Source: Burkholderia multivorans ATCC BAA-247 (GTDB lineage Bacteria > Pseudomonadota > Gammaproteobacteria > Burkholderiales > Burkholderiaceae). From it: 64,000 nucleotides of DNA. Position numbers and translations under genes: made by a program. The notes below the pieces were generated by a model that did no database searches, had not been told where the DNA came from, and saw only the letters and a program-made list of their open reading frames with translations. The stretch spans positions 62,001 to 126,000 of the forward strand of contig NZ_CP009831.1 of NCBI RefSeq assembly GCF_000959525.1, in the 5' to 3' direction. This document shows positions 37,688 through 46,370 of this stretch, piece after piece; the stretch's first letter is position 1; each line of letters starts with the position of its first letter.

Positions 37688-37865
37688 CGTGGCAGTCTTG
37701 AGAAGGTTGTTCGGTGAGCGTCGCGCGGCGAAGGCCGCGGATTACGCGTAAGACGCTGTCGGGGGCAGCGATTGAGGAGGCCCGTGGTTCTCGTATTGCA
37801 TGTTAGTATCCCTTACGTTTCTTTCGACAGGCATCCCGTCCGAGAAACGAAGGAATACCTGTGCG

Positions 37866-38447
37866 TTAGAACAGCCTCGGCGTACCGACCCAGACCACCA
37901 CCGATTCGATCTTCGCGGTGTTGGCCCAGCTGTGCGGAACCGTCGACTGGTAGTGCGAACTATCGCCGGCCTGCAGGACGAACGTCTTGCCTTCCAGCGT
38001 CAGCGACACTTCTCCTTCCACCACATACAGGAACTCCTCTCCTGCATGTGTCGTCACCTCGGACCGCTTCTGCCCCGGCGGCATCCGCACGAGGATCGCC
38101 TCGAGCTGGCGGCCTTCCGAGAGGTTCGTCAGCCTCGCGAACAGGTTCGCCGAATCGGCGAACCCGAAAAAGCGCAGCTGCTCGCCTCGACACACCGAAC
38201 GCTCCTCGCTCGGCGTATCGACGAAATACTGCACGGTCACGCCGAGCGCCTGCGCGATGCCGGCCAACGACGTCAGCGACGGCGACGCGAGCCCGCGCTC
38301 GACTTGCGACAGAAACGGCTTCGAAATGCCCGCGGCTGTCGCCGTTTCGTCGAGCGTGCGCTTCAATCGTTGGCGCAACGCGCGAATCTTGCTGCCCAGT
38401 GCGGCGGCAGCGACGGCAGACCGCGAGTTTTCAGTGGGGGGAACCAT
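37866..38447 (-). CDS. XRE-family regulator with C-terminal cupin sensor
   Basis: The product (193 residues from the ATG at 38447) combines an N-terminal Cro/CI-type helix-turn-helix (LGSKIRALRQRLKRTLDETA, then GISKPFLSQVERG and SPSLTSLAGIAQALGV) with a C-terminal cupin beta-barrel (THAGEEFLYVVEGEVSLTLE, GDSSHYQSTVPHSWANT). This class usually controls neighbouring uptake or catabolic genes in response to a small ligand held in the cupin. A TTG eight codons upstream (38471) is a possible alternative start. It precedes the peptide transporter operon by 178 nt and is divergent from the POT-family gene, so it is the likely regulator of both. Confidence 0.88.
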   Translation of the reverse strand: MVPPTENSRSAVAAAALGSKIRALRQRLKRTLDETATAAGISKPFLSQVERGLASPSLTSLAGIAQALGVTVQYFVDTPSEERSVCRGEQLRFFGFADSANLFARLTNLSEGRQLEAILVRMPPGQKRSEVTTHAGEEFLYVVEGEVSLTLEGKTFVLQAGDSSHYQSTVPHSWANTAKIESVVVWVGTPRLF

Positions 38448-38491
38448 AGCAGGCCGAAAAGTGGTCGTCAAAAAATGTTTGATGGAAAGTA

Positions 38492-38517
38492 ACTAAGTTT
38501 CGTTAATATCGCTTAGT
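38492..38517. promoter_or_regulatory. Inverted repeat ACTAAG-N14-CTTAGT upstream of the cupin-XRE gene
   Basis: ACTAAG (38492-38497) and CTTAGT (38512-38517) are perfect inverted arms around an A/T-rich centre (TTTCGTTAATATCG). The element lies 45 bp upstream of the regulator gene in its promoter zone. It could be the regulator's own operator; binding is inferred from position. Confidence 0.4.
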
Positions 38518-38781
38518 CTTCAGGTTCGCACATGCCTTCGGCGTTGAGCCCGGTGCACTAAACAGGGCCCGAAGCGCGCGAAAAGACCCGCTATCTTGCC
38601 AGACTCGCCGCCTTCACAGGCAAGCTGCAAGCGGCTCTCCGGGATTTTGCGGAGCGCCGGACGCGAAGTTTACAAACAAATCATGAGACGAATGTTCCTG
38701 AAAGCTGCTGCCATCTCGGGGATTTCCCTATGTGGCGCGGACCTGACGCACCGGACCGGCAAACGTTACCATTCGCGCGCC

Positions 38782-38827
38782 GGTCGGGGCCTTGCGCCGC
38801 CGACACCGGCGGAGTGAGACCCCGGCC
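38782..38827 (+). other. Structured mRNA leader candidate of the POT-family gene
   Basis: GGTCGGGG (38782-38789) can pair with CCCCGGCC (38820-38827) with one G-U pair. Inside it CCGCCG (38797-38802) pairs with CGGCGG (38807-38812) around an ACAC loop. The two stacked helices are in the presumed leader, 120 nt before the POT start codon. No known riboswitch class is recognised; in such GC-rich DNA a chance structure is possible. Confidence 0.3.
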
Positions 38828-38947
38828 CGGGCTAACCGCCCGACTGCTGCCATTGCCTGCGTAGCGGCCTACCCGGCCCACGCGCCCAGGCGCCAGTTCT
38901 ACCCTCAGGCGACGCGCGATCCGCGCCGTCCGTTTCAACCGAGATTG

Positions 38948-40468
38948 ATGATGCACGCACCTGTTTCACAAACCCGATCGTTTACGACGGTCTTCCTCAT
39001 CGAAATGTGGGAGCGCTTCGGCTACTACGGCATGGCCGCGCTCCTCGTCCTCTTCATGGTCGACAGGCTCGGTTTCACCGACAGCCATGCGAACCTCACG
39101 TGGGGTGCGTTCACCGCACTCGTCTACGCCTCGCCGTCGATCGGCGGCTGGATCGGCGACAAGGTGCTCGGCGCGCGCCGCACGATGATCCTCGGCGCGG
39201 CCGTGCTGTGCGCCGGCTACCTGATGCTGGCGGTGCCGAACGACGCGCTCGCCTATATGTATGCGTCGCTCGGCGTGATCGTCGTCGGCAACGGGCTGTT
39301 CAAGGCCAACGCGGCGAACCTCGTGCGCCGCATCTACGAAGGCGACGACGCGCGCATCGACAGCGCGTTCACGATCTACTACATGGCGGTCAACATCGGC
39401 TCGACGGTGTCGATGCTCGCGACGCCGTGGATCAAGGATCACTGGGGCTGGCACACCGCGTTCGCGGTCTGCTGCGGCGGCATGCTGCTCGCGATCCTGA
39501 ACTTCATGCTGATGCATCGCACGCTGGCGCACATCGGCTCGCAGCCCGACGACGAGCCGATCCGCTGGAAGCGCCTCGGGGCCGTCGCGGCGGGCGGCGT
39601 CGCGCTCGCGCTCGTCACGCTGTACGTGCTGCAGCACAAGCAACTGGCAGTGGCAAGCGTGTGGACGGCCGCGGTCGCGATTCTCGCGATCTTCGCGTAC
39701 ATGATCGCGAAGTCGGAACGCTCGGAGCGCGCCGGGCTGATCGCCGCGCTCGTGCTGATCGCGCAGGTGATCCTGTTCTTCATCTTCTACGTGCAGATGT
39801 CGACCTCGCTGACGCTGTTCGCGCTGCGCAACGTCGATCCGCGCTTCATCCTGTTCGGCACGACGCTGTTTACGTGGAGCGCCGCGCAGTTCCAGGCGCT
39901 GAACCCGATCTGGATCATGCTGCTGAGCCCGGTGCTCGTGTGGATCTACAACGCGTTCTCGAAGGGCGGCCGCGATCTGCCGGTCGCCGCGAAGTACGCG
40001 CTCGGCTTCGGTGCCGTCGCCGCCGGCTATCTCGTGTTCACGATCAGCGGCCGCTATGCGGTCGACGGTCGCGTGTCGTCGTGGTTCATGGTGTGGGGCT
40101 ACGGCCTCTACTCGCTCGGCGAACTGCTGGTGAGCGGCCTCGGCCTCGCGATGATCGCGCGCTATGTGCCGGCGCGGATGAGCGGCTTCATGATGGGTGC
40201 GTACTTCGTCGCGACCGGCGTGTCGCAGTATCTCGGCAGCGTCGTCGCGAACTTCGCGCAGATGCCGTCGCACGATCTGCCGGCCGTCGATTCGCTGCCG
40301 CTCTATCTGTCGCTGTTCGAGAAGCTCGGCTGGCTCGCCGCGATCGGCATGGTGCTCGCGCTGCTGCTGCTGCCGATGATGAACCGCCTGTCGCGCCAGC
40401 ATCAGCGCTGCGCGGAAGAGCGCCGCGACGAAGCGCTGCAGGCGCAGAACGTCGCCGCCGTTCAGTAA
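38948..40468 (+). CDS. POT-family proton-dependent di/tripeptide transporter
   Basis: The 506-residue product has the major-facilitator POT signature at once after the start: IEMWERFGYYGMAALLVLFM contains the ExxERFxYY motif that couples proton and peptide transport. About 12-14 membrane helices follow, with IGDKVLGARRTMILGA as the 2-3 loop. Together with the adjacent Opp system and OprD porin it makes this a peptide-acquisition region. Two adjacent ATGs (38948, 38951) are possible starts. The open frame upstream runs through the structured leader and is not protein-like. Confidence 0.92.
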   Translation: MMHAPVSQTRSFTTVFLIEMWERFGYYGMAALLVLFMVDRLGFTDSHANLTWGAFTALVYASPSIGGWIGDKVLGARRTMILGAAVLCAGYLMLAVPNDALAYMYASLGVIVVGNGLFKANAANLVRRIYEGDDARIDSAFTIYYMAVNIGSTVSMLATPWIKDHWGWHTAFAVCCGGMLLAILNFMLMHRTLAHIGSQPDDEPIRWKRLGAVAAGGVALALVTLYVLQHKQLAVASVWTAAVAILAIFAYMIAKSERSERAGLIAALVLIAQVILFFIFYVQMSTSLTLFALRNVDPRFILFGTTLFTWSAAQFQALNPIWIMLLSPVLVWIYNAFSKGGRDLPVAAKYALGFGAVAAGYLVFTISGRYAVDGRVSSWFMVWGYGLYSLGELLVSGLGLAMIARYVPARMSGFMMGAYFVATGVSQYLGSVVANFAQMPSHDLPAVDSLPLYLSLFEKLGWLAAIGMVLALLLLPMMNRLSRQHQRCAEERRDEALQAQNVAAVQ

Positions 40469-40594
40469 GTCCGGCGGCCGGCGTGCTGCGCGCACGCCAC
40501 AGGCCGCCACATTATCCTGCCGGCACCGCAATCGCGTCCTACACTGATTGCAAGCGGCGCATCCCCCGAGGTGCGCGCCGGCGGGAGAAGGCCC

Positions 40595-40804
40595 ATGAAA
40601 AGCAAGACGACGCGGCTGCTGAGAATGCTGTCCGACATCCGGCGTGCGCAGCGCTGCACCGCACTGCGCGCCGCGCGCGCGGCAGCCGAAGCCGATGCGG
40701 TGCTCGCGCAGCAGGACGACCGGGCGACGCCCGGCGACAACGACGAGACCGAAGCCGACGATCCGACCGTCGATCCGCGCACGCGCATCGTCCAGCGTCA
40801 CTGA
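40595..40804 (+). CDS. Small highly charged hypothetical protein
   Basis: The 69-residue product has a basic N-terminal helix (KSKTTRLLRMLSDIRRAQRC) and an acidic C-terminal tail rich in Asp/Glu (QQDDRATPGDNDETEADD). The ATG has GGGAGAAGG at proper spacing, and a terminator with a six-T tract follows at 40821-40850, so this is probably a real gene. I recognise no family and no membrane segment. Confidence 0.55.
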   Translation: MKSKTTRLLRMLSDIRRAQRCTALRAARAAAEADAVLAQQDDRATPGDNDETEADDPTVDPRTRIVQRH

Positions 40805-40820
40805 GACGCGAAGCGTGCAC

Positions 40821-40850
40821 GCCGGCGCCGGTGCCGGCCCCCACTTTTTT
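40821..40850 (+). terminator. Rho-independent terminator after the small charged protein gene
   Basis: GCCGGC (40821-40826) pairs with GCCGGC (40833-40838) around GCCGGT, followed after six bases by TTTTTT (40845-40850). It starts 16 nt past the stop codon. Confidence 0.7.
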
Positions 40851-40880
40851 GCCTCCACCCGCGCCCGCGCGCGCGCCGCA

Positions 40881-42005
40881 TCACGCGGCAGCCGTGCGCC
40901 GCCGCGAAATCCACGCGCCCGAACCGGCCACCGCCATCATCAGCCCGAGCGCACACGCGTCGGCCGCGAGGCCCACGCCGATGTGCCGCAGCTCGGCGCT
41001 CCCCGCGACCGGGTGCAGCAGCGAGTCGATGACGAGCGAGATCGCCGCGCCCGCGACGAAGCAGATCAGTCCGCGCTGCCCGACCGCGACGACGGGCCGT
41101 ACGGCCTGCGCGACGCGCGCGATCCAGCCGTAGCGCACCCAGTCCGCCATCAGCCACGCCACGGCCGCGAAGCTGACGACGCGCGGCAGCGCGAGATCGC
41201 GCTTGAGCACGCCTTCGGGCACCGGCAGGCCCGAGAACAGCTTGTAGCTCGCGCAGCCGAGCACGACCGCGCAGGCGAGGCCGGTCGCCGCGGCGCCCCA
41301 GCGGCCGAGCGCGACGCGCCGGTAGAACGGCTGGCAGCGCGCGAGCACGCCCGCGACGAACATCAGCTGCCACGCAAACGGATTGAAGCTCCAGCGGAAT
41401 CCGTCGGTATCGAGCAGTTCGGGCCCGAGCCAGCCGGCCGCCAGCCACGATGCGACACTCAGCACGACGAGCGGCCACGGATGGCGGCGCGCGAACGGCA
41501 CGAGCACCGGCGACGCGAGCGCGAACAGCACGTACATCGGCAGCACCGACGCGAGATACGGCTGGCGCTGGAACGTCAGCAGTTCGGCGAGGCCCGTGAG
41601 CGGCGACGCGAGCATCACGCTGACGTCGTCGAGCGCAAGGTTCGGCGAGTCGATCCCGTAATGGTCGAGCACCGCCGACACGACCAGCATCAGCGTCGAC
41701 GTCGCGAGAAACGCGCGGTAGATCTGCATCGCGCGCCGCACGAAGCGCCGCTGCGCGGCGCGCGCGCCCTGCCGCTCGGCGATCGCGCCGTACGCGCTCG
41801 CCGTCGCGAAGCCGCCGAGGAACACGAACACCTCGGCCGCATCGCACAGCGCGAACGCATGCAGCGTCACGCGCGACAGCACGCTCGCGCCGATGTGATC
41901 GACGACGATCATCAGCAGCACGATCCCGCGGAAGAAGTCGACTTCGATGAGACGGCCGCTGCGCGGCCACGACACGGCAGCGGAAGGCGGCGCGTTCATC
42001 GACAT
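40881..42005 (-). CDS. opgC: OpgC-family membrane protein (periplasmic glucan succinylation)
   Basis: The 374-residue product is a polytopic membrane protein with about ten helices. It opens RLIEVDFFRGIVLLMIVVDH, the conserved acyltransferase-like start of OpgC, in which Asp and the RG pair are near-invariant. In studied bacteria OpgC adds succinyl groups to osmoregulated periplasmic glucans. The start at 42005 (MSMNAPP) has AGGT upstream; MNAPP at 41999 is an alternative. No other glucan gene is adjacent, so the acyl donor and target are taken from the family. Confidence 0.82.
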   Translation of the reverse strand: MSMNAPPSAAVSWPRSGRLIEVDFFRGIVLLMIVVDHIGASVLSRVTLHAFALCDAAEVFVFLGGFATASAYGAIAERQGARAAQRRFVRRAMQIYRAFLATSTLMLVVSAVLDHYGIDSPNLALDDVSVMLASPLTGLAELLTFQRQPYLASVLPMYVLFALASPVLVPFARRHPWPLVVLSVASWLAAGWLGPELLDTDGFRWSFNPFAWQLMFVAGVLARCQPFYRRVALGRWGAAATGLACAVVLGCASYKLFSGLPVPEGVLKRDLALPRVVSFAAVAWLMADWVRYGWIARVAQAVRPVVAVGQRGLICFVAGAAISLVIDSLLHPVAGSAELRHIGVGLAADACALGLMMAVAGSGAWISRRRTAAA

Positions 42006-42381
42006 GAGCGCACCTGCACGGGATGGGCACGCGCGGTGCCGGACGAAACGGAAGGCGAAACAGGAAGCCGAGCGCGGCCGGCGGCGATACGCGTATGCCC
42101 GTATCGCGCCGACCCGGCAAGGCGGGCACGGAGACGACCGTTCATTGGAGCACTGCATACGAAGAAAGACGGTCAGGTCAGTCTAATAGCCGTCCCGGAA
42201 CTGCCCTAAGTAACAAAGTGCAACCGAATCTTCGGTTGCATTACAGGGGCGATATCGCTTGCATGAAGCTGGCAACGCGGCCAGCTTGGCGTCAGCGCGA
42301 CGACGGCCGACGGCCAGAATCGCGCGTGAGGTGTGTCGAGCGAGGTGCGTTTGAGGCGACCCGCGTCGGCGCGACGCTCGC
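42006..42381. other. Intergenic region between rarD and opgC
   Basis: The 376-bp gap contains the opgC promoter zone (lower GC around 42150-42215) and a perfect 10-bp inverted repeat at 42219-42240. I see no gene in it. Confidence 0.4.
42219..42240. repeat. Perfect inverted repeat TGCAACCGAA-N2-TTCGGTTGCA
   Basis: Two 10-bp arms with a 2-bp centre form a 22-bp palindrome in a low-GC patch 141 nt beyond the rarD stop and about 210 bp upstream of opgC. There is no clear T-run on either side. The tight spacing and symmetry suit an operator for a dimeric regulator better than a terminator, but either is possible. Confidence 0.55.
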
Positions 42382-43281
42382 TCAGGTACGCGCCGGCAGG
42401 CGCCGCATCAGCATCGCGCTGTGCCATGCGGTCAACGCGACCGCGACCCAGATCGGCCCGTACGTCGCGAGCTTCGCGACCGTCAGCGTCTCGCCGAGCA
42501 ACAACAGCGATACGGCGACGAGCAGCACGGGCTCGACATAGCCGAGGATGCCGAACAGCGCCATCGGCAGCATCCGGCTCGCCTTCAGATAGCTCGCGAG
42601 CGCAAGCGTGCTGAGCACGCCGAGCCCCGGCAGCAGCGTCGACCACAGCAGCGGATGCGGCGCGACCGGCGTGCCGCTCGTCGCGACCATCGCGATCGCG
42701 ATCGGACACAGCAGCACGATCTCGACCGCGAACGCAGCCAGCGAATCGGCGTTGATGCGCCGGCGCAGCACGAAATACGGCGGATAGCCGAGCGCGACGA
42801 CGAGCGTCGGCCACGCGAATGCGCGCGTCGCCCACACTTCGTGCGCAACGCCGAGCGCCGCGCAGGCGACGGCCGCCCACTGCAGCGGATCGAGCCGTTC
42901 GTGATAGTAGAAGCGGCCGACGAGCACCATCGTCAGCGGCAGCAGGAAGTAGCCGAGCGACACCTCGAGCATGCGCCCGTGCAGCGGCGCCCACAGGAAC
43001 AGCCACAGCTGCAGCCCGAGCAGCGCTGCGGTGACGGGCAGCGCGACGAGCAGCCGCCAGTCGCGCACGCTGCGCGCGAGCAGTTCCGCGAGCGCCGGCC
43101 AGCGGCCGCGCAGCGCGATCAGCGCGAGCGCGCCGGGCGCGGTCCAGAGCACGCGCCACGCGAAAATGTCGAGGCCCGTGAGCGGCACCAGCCATTTCGC
43201 ATACGCGGACATCAGCGCGAACAGCGTCGACGCCGCCACCGACAACATCACGCCGCGCCCGGCCTCCGGATACCCCGTCAC
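42382..43281 (-). CDS. rarD: RarD-type EamA-family transporter
   Basis: The 299-residue product has ten predicted helices and the RarD start GVMLSVAASTLFALMSAYAK, with later family segments RINADSLAAFAVEIVLLCP and GYVEPVLLVAVSLLLLGE. RarD is named for predicted chloramphenicol sensitivity; the substrate is unknown. It starts 6 nt after the acylphosphatase stop, so the two form an operon. Confidence 0.88.
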   Translation of the reverse strand: MTGYPEAGRGVMLSVAASTLFALMSAYAKWLVPLTGLDIFAWRVLWTAPGALALIALRGRWPALAELLARSVRDWRLLVALPVTAALLGLQLWLFLWAPLHGRMLEVSLGYFLLPLTMVLVGRFYYHERLDPLQWAAVACAALGVAHEVWATRAFAWPTLVVALGYPPYFVLRRRINADSLAAFAVEIVLLCPIAIAMVATSGTPVAPHPLLWSTLLPGLGVLSTLALASYLKASRMLPMALFGILGYVEPVLLVAVSLLLLGETLTVAKLATYGPIWVAVALTAWHSAMLMRRLPART

Positions 43282-43287
43282 GTGCGC

Positions 43288-43584
43288 TTACTGCTGCTGA
43301 AAGCGCTCGAAGCGCTTGTCGGTCTGCCGTTCCTCGAACGTCACTTCGGTCACGCGCGCGGCCGGCGGCCCGTGCCGCAGCCACGCCAGCATCCGGTCGA
43401 TCTGGGCGCCGGGGCCCTGGATCATCGCCTCGACGCTGCCGTCCTCGAGGTTGCTGACCCAGCCGCGCAGCTTCAGCGCGTGCGCCTCGCGCACCGTCGC
43501 GTGACGGAAGCCGACGCCCTGCACGACGCCGCGCACGCGCACGTAGTAGGTCTCGATCCGTTCGTCCAGCTCATCGCGGTTCAT
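43288..43584 (-). CDS. acyP: Acylphosphatase
   Basis: The 98-residue product contains the acylphosphatase signatures: YYVRVRGVVQGVGFRHATV, with the catalytic Arg in GVGFR, and LRGWVSNLEDGSVEAMIQG, with the catalytic Asn in WVSN. These small cytoplasmic enzymes hydrolyse acyl phosphates. It lies upstream of rarD with a 6-nt gap and is divergent from hpnA. Confidence 0.95.
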   Translation of the reverse strand: MNRDELDERIETYYVRVRGVVQGVGFRHATVREAHALKLRGWVSNLEDGSVEAMIQGPGAQIDRMLAWLRHGPPAARVTEVTFEERQTDKRFERFQQQ

Positions 43585-43737
43585 CGCGTCGCCCCTCCAG
43601 TTGCATCCAAGCCCGGCATTGTAGTCGCGTCGGCCCGTTCTCACACGGGTGCGGCCGGCCGCCGCGCGCGCCGAACACGTACAATCTCGCCGACGCTCAA
43701 CCGCCGCGCCGTTCGCGCGCGGCCAAGAAGGAATGGC

Positions 43738-44745
43738 ATGACTGATACCTCCCGCGATCTCGTTCTGGTCACCGGCGCGTCCGGTTTCGTCGGCTCGGCC
43801 GTCGCGCGCATCGCGCAGCAGAAAGGCTATGCGGTGCGCGTGCTCGTGCGCCCGACGAGCCCGCGCACGAACGTCGCCGATCTCGACGCCGAGATCGTCA
43901 CCGGCGACATGCGCGACGAGACGTCGATGCGCGCCGCGCTGCGCGGCGTGCGCTACCTGCTGCACGTCGCGGCCGACTACCGGCTGTGGGCGCCGGACCC
44001 GCACGAGATCGAGCGCGCGAACCTCGAAGGCGCCGTCGCGACGATGCGCGCCGCGCGCGCCGAAGGCGTCGAACGGATCGTCTATACGAGCAGCGTCGCG
44101 ACGCTGAAGGTCACGAGCGCCGGCGATCCGGCCGACGAGAACCGGCCGCTGACGCCCGAGCAGGCGATCGGCGTGTACAAGCGCAGCAAGGTGCTCGCCG
44201 AGCGCGCGGTCGAGCGGATGATCGCCGACGAAGGGCTGCCCGCGGTGATCGTCAACCCGTCGACGCCGATCGGCCCGCGCGACGTGAAGCCGACGCCGAC
44301 CGGCCGCATCATCGTCGAGGCCGCGCTCGGCAAGATTCCGGCGTTCGTCGATACGGGGCTGAACCTCGTGCACGTCGACGACGTCGCGCACGGCCATTTC
44401 CTCGCGCTCGAGCGCGGCCGGATCGGCGAGCGCTACATCCTGGGCGGCGAGAACCTGCCGCTGCAGCAGATGCTCGCCGACATCGCGCAGATGACGGGCC
44501 GCAAGGCGCCGACGATCGCGCTGCCGCGCTGGCCGCTGTACCCGCTCGCGGTCGGCGCCGAGGCGGTCGCGAAGTTCACGAAGAAGGAGCCGTTCGTCAC
44601 GGTCGACGGGCTGCGGATGTCGAAGAACAAGATGTATTTCACGTCCGCGAAGGCCGAACGCGAACTCGGCTACCGCGCGCGGCCGTACCGCGACGGGCTG
44701 CGCGACGCGCTCGACTGGTTCCGCGGCGCGGGCTACCTGAAGTAG
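43738..44745 (+). CDS. hpnA: HpnA, hopanoid-associated NAD(P)-dependent sugar epimerase-like protein
   Basis: The 335-residue product is an extended SDR with the NAD(P)-binding start VLVTGASGFVGSAVARIA and catalytic YKRSKVLAE (Tyr-x-x-x-Lys). VIVNPSTPIGPRDVKPTPTG and FVDTGLNLVHVDDVAHGH are the signatures of HpnA, encoded beside hopanoid genes in many bacteria. Its exact reaction in side-chain assembly is unclear. AAGAAGGAA precedes the ATG. The coiled-coil protein gene follows 108 nt later in the same direction, and hpnB, ispH and hpnH are within 6 kb. Confidence 0.9.
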   Translation: MTDTSRDLVLVTGASGFVGSAVARIAQQKGYAVRVLVRPTSPRTNVADLDAEIVTGDMRDETSMRAALRGVRYLLHVAADYRLWAPDPHEIERANLEGAVATMRAARAEGVERIVYTSSVATLKVTSAGDPADENRPLTPEQAIGVYKRSKVLAERAVERMIADEGLPAVIVNPSTPIGPRDVKPTPTGRIIVEAALGKIPAFVDTGLNLVHVDDVAHGHFLALERGRIGERYILGGENLPLQQMLADIAQMTGRKAPTIALPRWPLYPLAVGAEAVAKFTKKEPFVTVDGLRMSKNKMYFTSAKAERELGYRARPYRDGLRDALDWFRGAGYLK

Positions 44746-44853
44746 CACAAAGCGGCGCGCAGCGCGCCGGATTGCGGACTTTGTTACACGTGATGCGCGG
44801 ACCGCGGGCGGCTCAGCGGGTAAAATCGCGGGTCCTACGTAGAGAAAGCACGC

Positions 44854-46272
44854 ATGAACCTGAACGACCAGATCGATGCACTCAACACCGGCGTCGATCA
44901 GCTCCTCCACGATCACCACGCTGCGCAACAGGCGGCCCGCAGCGCGGAAGCCTTCGCGCGCGCCGCCGCGGCCGAGGCCCAGGCGGCTGCGCAGCGTCAC
45001 GCGGCGGCCGAAGCCGAAGCGCAGGCCGCCGCACAGCGCCATCTCGATGCGGCAGCCGAAGCGGAAGCCGCGCAGAAACGCCACGCCGAAGCGACCGCCG
45101 CAGCCGAAGCCGCTGCGCGGCGCCACACCGATGCCGCCGCACAGGCCGAAGCCGCCGTGCAGCGGCACGCAGAAGCGACTGCGCTGACCGAAGCGCTGGC
45201 GCAACGTCACGCCGATGCCGAAGCCGCATCGCAGCGCCATGCTGCCGCGATCGCCGAAGCGGAAGCCGCCGCACAACGTCATCATGCCGCCGCGGCCGAA
45301 GCGGAGGCTGCCGCCCAGCGTCACGCAGCGGCGAGCGCCGAAGCGGAAGCCGCCGCGAAGCGTCACGCGGAAGCGACGGCCGAAGCCGAGGCGGCCACCG
45401 CCGAGGCCGAAGCGCTCGCGCAGCGTCACGCGCAGGCGATCGCCGAAGCGGAAGCGGCCGCGCAGCGCCACGCCCAGGCCACGGCGGAGGCCGAGGCGCT
45501 CGCGAAACGTCATGCGGAAGCGATCGCGGAGGCCGAAGCGGCCGCGCGCCGCCATGCGGACGCGACGGCGCAAGCGCAGGCCGTCGCGCAGCGCCATACC
45601 GAAGCGATCGCGAACGCCGAAGCCGCGGCGCAACGCCATGCGAAGGCGATCGCCGATGCCGAAGCGCTCGTCGAAGCCGTGATGAAGGATGCGATGTCGA
45701 CCGATGCGTCGGCAGCGGAAACCGGTGCGGACGCGGCAGCGCAGGCGCCGTCGGCCGACGCGGTGGCGCACGACGTGCGCGATGCACAAGAGGCGAATGA
45801 CGCGAATACGACCGACGCAACGTCGGCGAACGCCGCCACGCCGCCCGCAACTGAAGCGGAAACCGAAGCCGACGCAGCGACGGAACGCGGCACCGCAGTC
45901 GTCCCCGTCGCCGAAGCCGCCCCGAATGCGGCGCCCGCACCCGCCGACAAATCGACGCTGCACGTCTCGCGGCCGACGCAGAACGAACTGACGCTGACGA
46001 TCAACGGCGAATCGATGACGCTGCATCCGGAGCAGCTCGGCCAGCTGATCGAGGAACTCGCGCACGCGCGCGCGTCGATGCAGCCGGAGCCGCCGAACGG
46101 TATCCCGCCGGGCTGGCGCTTCGTGTCGACGAAGAATCCGATGATGGCCGTGCAGAAGCAGTCGAACGGCGATCGTCTGCTGGTCATGCGTCACACCGGC
46201 TACGGCTGGGTGCCGTTCACGTTCTCGCCGGACGTCGTGATCCAGATGTACATGCTGCTCACGCAGCGCTGA
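44854..46272 (+). CDS. Alanine-rich coiled-coil protein with 14-residue repeats and a conserved C-terminal domain
   Basis: The 472-residue product has three parts. Residues 1-46 form a helical lead-in. About residues 47-276 hold 16 repeats beginning [QKR]RH, nearly all exactly 14 residues, typically QRHAAAIAEAEAAA; one is 10 and one is 21. A low-complexity Asp/Thr/Ala linker follows (to about 365), then a distinct domain (about 370-472, including TLTINGESMTLHPEQLGQLI and PPGWRFVSTKNP). Two heptads per repeat and the Ala/Glu/Arg make-up imply a long coiled coil. It has no signal peptide or membrane segment. It lies between hpnA and hpnB. I do not know the family. Confidence 0.75.
   Translation: MNLNDQIDALNTGVDQLLHDHHAAQQAARSAEAFARAAAAEAQAAAQRHAAAEAEAQAAAQRHLDAAAEAEAAQKRHAEATAAAEAAARRHTDAAAQAEAAVQRHAEATALTEALAQRHADAEAASQRHAAAIAEAEAAAQRHHAAAAEAEAAAQRHAAASAEAEAAAKRHAEATAEAEAATAEAEALAQRHAQAIAEAEAAAQRHAQATAEAEALAKRHAEAIAEAEAAARRHADATAQAQAVAQRHTEAIANAEAAAQRHAKAIADAEALVEAVMKDAMSTDASAAETGADAAAQAPSADAVAHDVRDAQEANDANTTDATSANAATPPATEAETEADAATERGTAVVPVAEAAPNAAPAPADKSTLHVSRPTQNELTLTINGESMTLHPEQLGQLIEELAHARASMQPEPPNGIPPGWRFVSTKNPMMAVQKQSNGDRLLVMRHTGYGWVPFTFSPDVVIQMYMLLTQR
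44992..45678 (+). repeat. Coding tandem repeat, 42-bp period, encoding 14-residue coiled-coil units
   Basis: The repeats within the coiled-coil gene share a 42-bp period but differ strongly at the DNA level, so they are old or under protein-level selection. The two irregular units (10 and 21 residues) differ from 14 by -4 and +7: the first gives a coiled-coil stutter and the second adds exactly one heptad. Confidence 0.8.
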
Positions 46273-46299
46273 GCGCCGCACGCGGCGCCTGAATGCAAC

Positions 46300-46332
46300 A
46301 CGGCCCGACCGGCGGCATGCCGGTCGGGCCGT
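46300..46332. terminator. Bidirectional terminator between convergent genes
   Basis: ACGGCCCGACCGG (46300-46312) pairs perfectly with CCGGTCGGGCCGT (46320-46332) around a 7-nt loop, followed by TTTGT on the plus strand. It lies between the coiled-coil gene and hpnB, which converge. Confidence 0.85.
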
Positions 46333-46370
46333 TTGTCGTTCGGCGCCACTGCATGCGGCGCCGGCCGGTA

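Larger units (their letters stand above)
38448..38947. other. Divergent control region of the peptide-uptake locus
   Basis: This 500-bp gap separates the cupin-XRE gene from the POT gene. It holds a low-GC stretch with an inverted repeat (38492-38517), then a long presumed leader of the POT gene with a strong potential RNA structure (38782-38827). A 73-codon open frame at 38596-38817 ends in the structure. It has no good ribosome-binding site and I do not call it a gene, though a leader peptide is not excluded. Confidence 0.5.

Noticed and set aside
38596-38817. A 73-codon gene upstream of the POT symporter gene
   Set aside because: No ribosome-binding site and no domain; it ends within a structured leader. 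Kept only as a possible leader peptide in the findings.
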